A stretch of DNA of 7,864 bases, taken from contig JAIBBE010000007.1 in assembly GCA_019694835.1 (NCBI GenBank), positions 1 to 7,864 on the forward strand. Reading direction: 5' to 3'. Origin of the DNA: Fimbriimonadaceae bacterium (GTDB lineage: Bacteria > Armatimonadota > Fimbriimonadia > Fimbriimonadales > Fimbriimonadaceae). The position numbers and the translations under genes were made by a program. The notes beneath the pieces were generated by a model. It did no database searches. It saw nothing but the letters and a program-made list of their open reading frames with translations, and was not told the origin of the DNA. Shown here piece by piece: positions 1 to 6,454 of the stretch; positions within the stretch are counted from its first letter, which is position 1; every line of letters starts with the position of its first letter.

Positions 1-35
1 TGTTCAGTAAAGATCTACAGCAATCGATCGATGAT

Positions 36-1409
36 TTACTCGTGCTTAGCGATGCTCGACTTAATTTTGCTCAGCTCTAACTCGGCAAGCTTCTTCAAGT
101 GCTTAGTAGCGTCCTGGGTGTAACCGGCAAATGCGACGTCTTCCTTTCGACCGGGCCACCAAGTGACCTGGTTCTTCACCTCCACGTCACCTTTGATGCT
201 CCTCAAATGTGTCTTGATAGCCGGAATGGCGTCACCTTTAGCGCCTAGGTGAACCATGTCCTCGAGATACGCCTTGAGCAGGGTGTAATGCGGCATCTCC
301 CAGTAGCGGTCCTTCCCTGGGCGTTTAGGGGGCGCCAAGAAGGGTGTCCCGCCATCCGCGAGAAGCAGAATCGACGATGGCCGGCCGACCACCAAAGTCG
401 GCAATTCGGAGGTCGTTATTCGCAGCTCTCCTGTCGCCTCTATCTGCTGAAAAAGCCATGGGATCTCGCTGGGATAAGTCGACTCCCCCATCGCCGCGAC
501 CTCGATCGTGAACTTCGTTCGTGCAGTCTTTCCGGCAGAGTCTTGGACTTCAACTTCAATCGGAAATAGTCCGGCCGACTCGGGTTCACCCCAGATGACA
601 CCCGTTAAAGGAGAGAGTCTCCACATGCCCGGAGGAAGTTCGCCAGCAACTATCTGCCATCTGTAAGGCCCGACGAATGTGTTGAAGTCGGTTGTCTCCC
701 TGCGGGTTTTGGCTCCCTTGTGGCCCGCTCTCCATGGACCTCTAATGTCGCTATCGGGATTGTCGAAGCCCTCCGGCGCCTGGCGCAAACCGACGGCATC
801 GACGAACGCTTTGTCGAACGCATACAGCAGGATGCATTCGTGCGTCGATGTGAACTCCTTCATCCCCTTCTGATTGCGCGGCGCATAGCTCCGCTGCCAT
901 ACGATTGTTCCCACATGGTTCTCGCGATCGAGCAACTCGTCTGCAACTAGTCGGGCGTAAGGGGCCTCCGCGTCAGCGACTTGGATCGCGACGTAGCCAT
1001 CACGCCTGATGAGCGGGAGTGCCGTGCGCAGATGTGCGCGGAATGTGCTGAGCCAAGTCGAGTATTGGGCGGGCGAATCGCCTTGAAACGCAGCCGCGGC
1101 ATCGTCGACCTCGATCCGAGGCGGATCCATGTATAGGAGGCGCACTTGACGAGCAAAGAGCCGTTCTAGTGTCTCCAGCGCCGCAAGCCGTTCACCGCGG
1201 ATCACGAGATTCGGATGACTGCTGTCGCATGTGCCGATCGTTTCGAAGTCGACGAGCGGTCGCCGCTGACGTATCTGCTCGGGATCTACCAACTCCCAGA
1301 TTCCGTCCTCCCGCTGAACTGGGCGAAGATTTCGGTCCTTACCCGGCCAATTCAGTTCGATGCGTCCAGAAATGGAATTGTTCTCCAACTGCGAGTCCCC
1401 CGTCGACAT
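36..1409 (-). CDS. Type III Mod-like (beta-class N6-adenine) DNA methyltransferase homologue with inserted He_PIG domain, lacking the AdoMet-binding motif
   Basis: 457 residues, ATG start, TAA stop. Residues 67-200 follow the N-terminal half of type III Mod proteins: NLVIRGERLAALETL (67-81), LLYMDPPR (91-98, motif IV), STWL (117-120), a DGYVAIQV strand (137-144), HVGTIVWQR (165-173) and STHECILLY (188-196). NPDSDIRGPW (217-226) and the TWWPG...AGYTQDATKHLKKL stretch (416-440) match the later Mod core. Two features are abnormal. The catalytic motif, normally DPPY/F/W, is DPPR. The protein also ends just where Mod enzymes continue into the tpKP and D-FxGSGT (motif I) region that binds AdoMet. 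Residues about 249-304 form a He_PIG/cadherin-like domain (ELPPGMWRLSPLTGVIWGEP, then a VQDSAG turn), usual in surface proteins; there is no signal peptide. It follows the cytosine methyltransferase gene by 33 bases with no clear ribosome site. It may be half of a split enzyme whose partner gene lies left of the window, or a non-catalytic DNA-recognition subunit. Family assignment is strong; activity is doubtful. Confidence 0.82.
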   Translation of the reverse strand: MSTGDSQLENNSISGRIELNWPGKDRNLRPVQREDGIWELVDPEQIRQRRPLVDFETIGTCDSSHPNLVIRGERLAALETLERLFARQVRLLYMDPPRIEVDDAAAAFQGDSPAQYSTWLSTFRAHLRTALPLIRRDGYVAIQVADAEAPYARLVADELLDRENHVGTIVWQRSYAPRNQKGMKEFTSTHECILLYAFDKAFVDAVGLRQAPEGFDNPDSDIRGPWRAGHKGAKTRRETTDFNTFVGPYRWQIVAGELPPGMWRLSPLTGVIWGEPESAGLFPIEVEVQDSAGKTARTKFTIEVAAMGESTYPSEIPWLFQQIEATGELRITTSELPTLVVGRPSSILLLADGGTPFLAPPKRPGKDRYWEMPHYTLLKAYLEDMVHLGAKGDAIPAIKTHLRSIKGDVEVKNQVTWWPGRKEDVAFAGYTQDATKHLKKLAELELSKIKSSIAKHE

Positions 1410-1415
1410 TTATGA

Positions 1416-1448
1416 GCTACCTAGGACTTAAGCGTGCTACCTCTACTT
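1416..1448 (-). repeat. Imperfect direct repeat between the two methyltransferase genes
   Basis: On the plus strand, gctacctaggactt (1416-1429) is followed by gctacctctactt (1436-1448). Both share the seven-base gctacct and a terminal actt, separated by three and two bases. Repeat starts are 20 bases apart, about two helical turns. The second copy overlaps the stop codon of the cytosine methyltransferase gene and the first lies 7 bases before the ATG of the Mod-like gene. The placement would suit an operator, but no protein is known to bind it, and a chance repeat in a short gap is possible. Confidence 0.35.
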
Positions 1449-2729
1449 GCCAATCCATCTCCTCCAGCCACCCGGATCAATCCGCTGGGACACCACGTCA
1501 CCAACCGTGATCCACGCATCGCGGCCGTCCGACGGCACGCGCGGATCTCGGTGCGTACGTAACGACTCGACGGCATCAAAGCACTTCCAAGCCAAAGACG
1601 AAGGCGCATCGCGCAATCCAAGGATGAAGATGCGGCGTCTAGTTTGGGGTACACCAAAGTCGGCCGCGTTCAAAATGCCGACCATGACTCCATACTTTGC
1701 GCTCTTCGATGGGCCTCGAAGTCGCCGGATGAGGTCGTCGAGGTAGGCGGAGTTCGACTCAGAAAGCAAGCCGGGCACGTTCTCGAACAGGAAGACCTCA
1801 GGCTTGAGCTCGCCGACAAGTTCGGGGAGGTGTCCCAACAAATCGCGCTCATCGAGTTGGCCGCGACGCTGACCAGATAACGACCAAGGCTGGCAGGGCG
1901 GCCCACCGGAAAGAAGTCCAATCGCACCATGCGCTCGAAAATCGTGTTGCTTTACGTCCTCGATGAAGACCCGCGACGGTTCCCAAGCTCTACCGTTTGA
2001 GAGCATTGGCATGCAATCTCGCGACCGCTCAATCAGAGCGGCATGATGCAGACCGATAGAGGCGGCTCCCTCCGCCAGTCCCCCAGTACCGGCACAGATT
2101 TCGACTGCGGTACGCGACTCCCATGCCCACATCCCATTAACCGCCTCGAGTACCGCACGCGCTAGAGGCGGCGGCACCGCGTCGCCTAAGCCGGCAATCC
2201 GTTGGCGGTCAGTCAATGAAACGCCTTCGACCACCGAAGGGCTAAAGCCCTGCAGGATCGCGATCTCTTCGACGGTCAAACGGCGGTAGCGCTCACGTCG
2301 CGCGTCCAACACGTGAGCTTCCTGAGGGTACTTCCGCCAGTCACGCCGCACCGTCGATGAGGGTCGGTGCCAATCTTGCGGCCGGTGCTTCGGATCGAGG
2401 GCGACCGCGGGGCTCCAGTGACAGGGCGGCAGAAGGGCCAGCTCGGCGTCGACGGATGCTTCAAGCTCGACCACCAGGTCATCGCCCTCTGCCTGGAAGT
2501 CGATGGGCAGCTGCACCGTCGGGTCGATTTCGCCCCGCTCAAGCCTGCGCAGCAATTGATGCAGATCAGCAACGTGATAGAACCGATAACCGTTGATCGG
2601 ATGCCGACGCGCCAGCAGCTTTCCCGAACGGTCCCAATTGCGGAGCGTTTGCTCAGTGACTCCAAGAATTTCCGCAGCTTGACCAATCGAAACAAGGTCT
2701 CTACCAGCGGAAACAAGTGGCGCTGCCAT
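1443..2729 (-). CDS. DNA (cytosine-5) methyltransferase, circularly permuted, with N-terminal MerR-type HTH
   Basis: 428 residues from the ATG at 2729. The enzyme should transfer a methyl group from AdoMet to C5 of cytosine in DNA. Residues about 13-65 are a MerR-like HTH (SIGQAAEILGVTEQTLRNW, then INGYRFY). The methyltransferase motifs follow in unusual order: HRPSSTV (121-127, typical just after the target-recognition domain), motif IX (RRLTVEEIAILQGF, 149-162), motif X (GLGDAVPPPLARAV, 180-193; N to D against the usual GNAVPP), motif I (EICAGTGGL, 210-218), motif IV (GGPPCQPW with catalytic Cys279), motif VI (ENV, 316-318) and motif VIII (QTRRR, 362-366). The C-terminus ends at 428 soon after WITVGDVV, which in ordinary enzymes opens the target-recognition domain. 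That domain is therefore split or very small. The ATG at 2729 is preferred because TAAGG stands 8 bases upstream and it follows the vsr stop by 31 bases; an upstream in-frame TTG at 2801 would overlap vsr and add nothing conserved. The specificity cannot be read from the sequence. Confidence 0.9.
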   Translation of the reverse strand: MAAPLVSAGRDLVSIGQAAEILGVTEQTLRNWDRSGKLLARRHPINGYRFYHVADLHQLLRRLERGEIDPTVQLPIDFQAEGDDLVVELEASVDAELALLPPCHWSPAVALDPKHRPQDWHRPSSTVRRDWRKYPQEAHVLDARRERYRRLTVEEIAILQGFSPSVVEGVSLTDRQRIAGLGDAVPPPLARAVLEAVNGMWAWESRTAVEICAGTGGLAEGAASIGLHHAALIERSRDCMPMLSNGRAWEPSRVFIEDVKQHDFRAHGAIGLLSGGPPCQPWSLSGQRRGQLDERDLLGHLPELVGELKPEVFLFENVPGLLSESNSAYLDDLIRRLRGPSKSAKYGVMVGILNAADFGVPQTRRRIFILGLRDAPSSLAWKCFDAVESLRTHRDPRVPSDGRDAWITVGDVVSQRIDPGGWRRWIGK

Positions 2730-2737
2730 AAGCAGAA

Positions 2738-2742
2738 CCTTA
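2738..2742 (-). promoter_or_regulatory. Ribosome binding site of the cytosine methyltransferase gene
   Basis: The minus strand reads TAAGG with 8 bases before the ATG at 2729. This modest site supports the shorter start over the TTG at 2801. Confidence 0.5.
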
Positions 2743-2760
2743 TCAAACCCTGCAAAAGAC

Positions 2761-3228
2761 TCAACTAGGCGCGCAAGGCGTTTCGCGCAGCACTGCCTCA
2801 ATCTCGCCGATCCGTCGTTGAGTTGTCTCAGGGTTGCGGAGTTCGCACTCCCAGATGACGAAAACTCGCCAGCCCTCAGCTAACAAGGCTGCTTGGTTCC
2901 GTTGATCGCGACTAGCTGTGTCCTCGAATTTCGAGAGCCAGAACCTCGCGTTCGACTTTGGCGGCCGCGGCTTGCACGAGGGGCATTGGTGCCAGTAGCA
3001 CCCGTTCACAAATATGGCTATGCGCCGGCCGGGATAGGCGATGTCCGGCGTGCCTGAGGCCGCTTTCCAGTGGAGCCTGTACCCCGGGTAGCCGGCTTTC
3101 CGCAGAAGTGCGCGTACGCGGAGTTCCGGGCTTGTGTTCTTGCCAGAGTTCGCACGCATCACTGCGCTGGTGAAGGAGTACGTGGGAGGAGGCCGCTGAG
3201 GCACCATCGATTTATCGGCGGCGCTCAT
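2761..3228 (-). CDS. vsr: Very short patch repair (Vsr) endonuclease
   Basis: 155 residues, the usual size for Vsr. Vsr nicks DNA 5' of the T in T:G mismatches that arise when 5-methylcytosine deaminates, and is classically encoded beside a cytosine-5 methyltransferase, as here. Visible motifs: MRANSGKNTSPELRVRALL (24-42, including the E35 of the N-terminal helix), SGTPDIAYP with the catalytic Asp62, FVNGCYWHQCPSC (73-85) with the zinc ligand Cys77, catalytic His80 and aromatic wedge residues Tyr78-Trp79, PKSN (90-93), and GWRVFVIWECEL (119-130) with the zinc ligand Cys127. The position matching E. coli His64 is Asn75; many homologues also lack a histidine there. The ATG overlaps the stop of the preceding coiled-coil gene as ATGA, so it should be translationally coupled. 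It could protect the host from mutation by the neighbouring methyltransferase or act as a nuclease effector of a defence module; the sequence does not decide between these. Confidence 0.94.
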   Translation of the reverse strand: MSAADKSMVPQRPPPTYSFTSAVMRANSGKNTSPELRVRALLRKAGYPGYRLHWKAASGTPDIAYPGRRIAIFVNGCYWHQCPSCKPRPPKSNARFWLSKFEDTASRDQRNQAALLAEGWRVFVIWECELRNPETTQRRIGEIEAVLRETPCAPS

Positions 3229-3839
3229 TGTCGAGCTTGTCCTCTCGTGGGCGGTAACCGCTGCTTCGCGATCACCGATGGAGCGGGGTCGAGCTCAGCC
3301 TCGAGTGCGGCTAATCTCCTGTCCAAGTGGAGGTTGTTGTCTCGGGCGGCCTCCAGCCGATCCCGAAGAAGCTTCGCGCCCTCTTTGAGGTCGCGAATCT
3401 GTCCTTTTAGAGAGTTGTTCTGCGCCAACAGCTGCTGCGCGGACTCTTCAGGCAATTCAGCCTCGAGATCGCGAAGCTTTCCTAGCAGATCCGAGATGGT
3501 GCGTCGCTGTCGACGAATCTCGTCATTCGCATCCGAGAGGCCTTGCTCAGCATTGAGTGCACGCTCCCGCCATGACGACTGCTCAGCATCACTTTGGATT
3601 CGGCGCGCCGCGAGCTGCGTCTCCTGCGCCTCGGCCACATAGCGTGCGACAAGAGAACGAGCTTCGGCGTTCTGATAGAGAAAGGTTCGTGAGACGTCGG
3701 CACGTCGAGCAATGCTCGCAATGGTGAGATCGCTTTTGTCTTTTGCCATCTCGCGAAGTGTCTTCTCGACTCTTTGAATCAGGGCGGCCGTAGTCTTGCG
3801 CCTCGCTTCTATAGCCGAAGCCGTGTTTGCATCTTTCAT
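3225..3839 (-). CDS. TnpC-like transposition accessory protein (DUF6262-type), HTH plus coiled coil
   Basis: 204 residues, ATG start with GGAGG 7 bases upstream. Residues about 38-57 (LTIASIARRADVSRTFLYQN) form a TetR-like helix-turn-helix that should bind DNA. Residues about 90-183 are charged heptad-like sequence without prolines except near 130 and are predicted to be a long coiled coil. The tail (about 184-204) is basic and proline-containing. Proteins of this build are regularly found as the third gene after two tyrosine recombinases in Tn554-like elements; TnpC of Tn554 is known to influence transposition orientation and efficiency without being a recombinase. The gene overlaps tnpB-like upstream and vsr downstream, each by ATGA. 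The role is inferred from position and architecture; it could also regulate the operon. It is longer than Tn554 TnpC (about 125 residues, from memory). Confidence 0.82.
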   Translation of the reverse strand: MKDANTASAIEARRKTTAALIQRVEKTLREMAKDKSDLTIASIARRADVSRTFLYQNAEARSLVARYVAEAQETQLAARRIQSDAEQSSWRERALNAEQGLSDANDEIRRQRRTISDLLGKLRDLEAELPEESAQQLLAQNNSLKGQIRDLKEGAKLLRDRLEAARDNNLHLDRRLAALEAELDPAPSVIAKQRLPPTRGQARQ

Positions 3840-6454
3840 GTCAGGTCCTCCGGACTAGGCACACGATCGGCCGACTCCGACAGACCAGCGAGGTCGTTGG
3901 CTCTAAAGCTGAGGCTCCAGATTCGTTGAAAGAAATCCTGCGGTCGGCGCAAGTCCATGGTTAACGCCTGATCAAGCAGACCCAGCGTTGCGAGTGCTCT
4001 CTCGAGCCCCTCTATGGCCTTCGCCGTCGGCTGGAAAACCTTGTGCAAATACTCGGCTGTCACATCATCAGGTGCGCGCTCGGCGATAGAGCGCCATTGT
4101 TGTTCCTTCCGTTTCCAGTAAACGAGGTCGGCTCCAGAAAGAACGAAATTGGCGCACCCCTCGCAGTTGAGCTGCCATGGACAGGCCCCTCCGTTAACGA
4201 CCGGCTGGAAGGTGCAAAATCCCCCTTCAGCGGGCGTGCTTCGGTGGGATAGATCCAGAGCGAGCGCCTCGGCTTGCTCACGGCTCAATGGCTCCGATCC
4301 AGAAAGAAGCTGCCCCGGGTTCGGGGCCCCAGGACCTGCGACCCACACGGTTTGCAGGACGTCTTCCAGATCCGAATTCGAAACGCGAGCGTAGTGTTCG
4401 GCCATTCGATCGCTCACCTGGCCGAGGTAGCGCCGAATCTGGGCGAGGTTCGCGCCAGCCCTCAATAAGTTCGTCGCGAAAGTGTGACGAGCTTGATGGA
4501 TGACTGAGGGCGGAAGATCCAATTCTTGGATCCAGAGTCGAAACGCTCGCGCGAAGAACGTGTAGGAGACTGATGTCTCAGCCAGGCTATTGCGAATATG
4601 ACTGGGAAACAACGCGATTCGCGCACGCTCCTCAGCGCTGGGGAGACGGCCATGCTGATTTTCAAAGCGTTGAATCGACTTTTCCTGCCGCTCTTTGATT
4701 CTCGCAAAGATCATTTCGGGGATTCGTATCGCTTCGTTGTAGTTCCCAACCTTTGTCTGGTCGTGCCAGAGCATAGCGAGGCCGCCGTATCGACCAACGC
4801 AGTCCAGCCGCAGCTTGAGTACCTCATTCACACGTCGGCCAGTCATGACGATGATTTCCCAAACATCGCGCAAGCCGCGGTCGTACGGGTCATAGTCAGC
4901 GGCAAAACGCGCCAGATTATCTTGGTCGGCAAGAGCCCGAGCAACATCGTCGGAGAACGGGGGTCGCGCCCTCTTCTCATCTGCTCCACCAGGTGGAATG
5001 GCCAGGATGAAGCCCATGTCGAGTCCAATGTCGGCAGTTCGTCCCGTTTCCATGGCGCGGAACAGAACCTGGCGAATTCTGTTGAACACAATTCGTCGGG
5101 TGACGGTGGTAACGATCGACGGCTCACTATCCTTCCCCAGTACTCCCAGCGAGGGAAGTCCGTTCTTCTCCCGATGACGTTGGTCAGCTACGAAGCGTTC
5201 CGCGTGCTTCGCGGTCAGGACAGCGGGGTCGTTCCCTCGACGCGGCGCATCCAGTTCTAGGAACGCTCCTAGCTCGACACAACTGCGCCGCCAAGAATCG
5301 AAGCTTCCCCTGGTACGAGGGCAGTTAACGGAGGAGAGGGTCTCGGCTAGGTGGTCCCACAAGAGGTCCCGCAGCCACCGTTGAGGCACAGCAGTGAGGT
5401 CGAACGTGCTCGCTGACCGGGGGAAGCGCCGGCCAAAATGCTCAGTCTCTATAAACCCTTCGGCCTTCGAGTCTTCCTTCGTGCAATAGATCAGCCGCAA
5501 CTCAGCGGCCGTCTCACGGCAGATCTGGTTCAGTCTTGCTCCCGTGCTCTCCGCCATCTCGGAAGTCGTTGGTGGGACATCGAGCACATCGAGCAGAGAC
5601 AGATGCCGCCTACGCCGAAGAAAGTTCGCCAGAATCTGTAGCGTGCCTACTGTCCACCGGGTGTGTTCCCGCACAAGGGAATGCGCATAGATTCCGTATT
5701 TCAATTCCGCGGCAGCCAAGGGGGCTATGCCGCGAAGGTTCAGACGCCCGATGCGATACACGGGGTCCTGATCCTGGCACCAGCTCGAAAACTCATTCTT
5801 GTCGTCATAGCTCGGTTCAACCTGCTGGCCCTTTGCGAGACGAGATCCCCAATGGTGCGGAAGCCTCGCTCCACCGGGCTGGTTGGCCATCCTGTACCGG
5901 AGCGCATGGGAATGGCAAAGGCCCAGAGGCGAAGTCGCTAACTCCATGCAAACGCCACATATACACACTGGCGCCGGACCCAGGTCTGTTTGGTCGTTGG
6001 CCCAGCGCTTGAATGTTGCCCCGCTCGCGCGTTTGCCGCTCGCCCTCCAAGCTGCGTAGTGGGTCAAGCACAGCCGGGGTGACTTATACACTGCTGGTTG
6101 GTTTGGGCAGACGGCGCAGTTGCCAAGGTCGACGCCAGCCATCGGAATGAGAGGCTCAGCGTCTTTGAGGAAGTCGGCAAGAGAGAGTCCCGACGCACGA
6201 GAAGCGCCTTCCCACTCCCGCTGGTGTTGTGAACAGAGCCGGCCACCCTGGTTATGGATAATCCTTTGGCATCTCTTCACAAGACAGCCCCACCGGTAGA
6301 CGGGATCGTCGGGCGGAAAGTCAATCACGTTGCCGCGCAGATGCTCCGGGAACGTCGGCGCCTGCAGTAGCGCTGTAAGAATCTCCATTCGGTCGCGCCG
6401 CTCACCAGCTATCGAAGTTGCACCGAACGCCGGAGTGATCGACCCTGTCTTCAC
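3836..6454 (-). CDS. TnpB-like large tyrosine recombinase with zinc-finger-like repeats
   Basis: 872 residues, GTG start. The catalytic domain lies at about 500-700: box I TGRRVNEVLKL with Arg541, a candidate beta-strand Lys568 (DQTKVG), box II IHQARHTFATNLL (His653, Arg656) and nucleophile Tyr688 in MAEHYARV. The usual His/Trp about nine residues before the tyrosine is Gln679 (YLGQV). The N-terminus holds three similar putative zinc-binding units: C57/C62/C74/H77, C113/C116/C129/H132 and C166/C169/C180/H183, each ending in a CxxH followed by an aromatic or basic stretch. A fourth cysteine cluster (C747, C758, C764, C767) lies after the catalytic domain, followed by helical sequence (777-835). 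In Tn554, TnpA and TnpB are both required for site-specific transposition; this protein is larger than Tn554 TnpB (about 630 residues, from memory), mostly through the N-terminal cysteine region. It overlaps the upstream recombinase as GTGA and the downstream gene as ATGA, with no strong ribosome site of its own, so coupled translation is likely. Confidence 0.93.
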   Translation of the reverse strand: MKTGSITPAFGATSIAGERRDRMEILTALLQAPTFPEHLRGNVIDFPPDDPVYRWGCLVKRCQRIIHNQGGRLCSQHQREWEGASRASGLSLADFLKDAEPLIPMAGVDLGNCAVCPNQPAVYKSPRLCLTHYAAWRASGKRASGATFKRWANDQTDLGPAPVCICGVCMELATSPLGLCHSHALRYRMANQPGGARLPHHWGSRLAKGQQVEPSYDDKNEFSSWCQDQDPVYRIGRLNLRGIAPLAAAELKYGIYAHSLVREHTRWTVGTLQILANFLRRRRHLSLLDVLDVPPTTSEMAESTGARLNQICRETAAELRLIYCTKEDSKAEGFIETEHFGRRFPRSASTFDLTAVPQRWLRDLLWDHLAETLSSVNCPRTRGSFDSWRRSCVELGAFLELDAPRRGNDPAVLTAKHAERFVADQRHREKNGLPSLGVLGKDSEPSIVTTVTRRIVFNRIRQVLFRAMETGRTADIGLDMGFILAIPPGGADEKRARPPFSDDVARALADQDNLARFAADYDPYDRGLRDVWEIIVMTGRRVNEVLKLRLDCVGRYGGLAMLWHDQTKVGNYNEAIRIPEMIFARIKERQEKSIQRFENQHGRLPSAEERARIALFPSHIRNSLAETSVSYTFFARAFRLWIQELDLPPSVIHQARHTFATNLLRAGANLAQIRRYLGQVSDRMAEHYARVSNSDLEDVLQTVWVAGPGAPNPGQLLSGSEPLSREQAEALALDLSHRSTPAEGGFCTFQPVVNGGACPWQLNCEGCANFVLSGADLVYWKRKEQQWRSIAERAPDDVTAEYLHKVFQPTAKAIEGLERALATLGLLDQALTMDLRRPQDFFQRIWSLSFRANDLAGLSESADRVPSPEDLT
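3847..3851 (-). promoter_or_regulatory. Ribosome binding site of the TnpC-like gene
   Basis: The minus strand reads GGAGG with 7 bases before the ATG at 3839. It lies within the end of the large recombinase gene and gives the coiled-coil gene independent initiation in addition to the ATGA overlap. Confidence 0.7.

Noticed and set aside
1..35. Possible start of the next gene left of the Mod-like gene
   Set aside because: One frame is open but has no start codon or ribosome site in the 35 bases available.
1443..2729. Reading the cytosine methyltransferase as C-terminally truncated
   Set aside because: Motifs IX and X are not missing; they are present before motif I, so permutation explains the layout better than truncation.
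2276..2764. Minus-strand frame of 162 codons overlapping the methyltransferase N-terminus
   Set aside because: Alternative frame of the real gene; the overlapping frame has the HTH and methyltransferase motifs.
2730..2801. Longer start (TTG at 2801) for the cytosine methyltransferase
   Set aside because: It overlaps the vsr end, adds 24 residues with no domain content, and the ATG at 2729 has a ribosome site at good spacing.
3070..3642. Plus-strand open frame of 190 codons across vsr and the coiled-coil gene
   Set aside because: Serine/arginine/cysteine-rich translation typical of antisense frames, and it spans two well supported genes on the other strand.
4598..5260. Long plus-strand open frame opposite the large recombinase (220 codons)
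   Set aside because: It is antisense to a gene with clear recombinase motifs and its translation shows no domain; high GC makes such shadow frames common.
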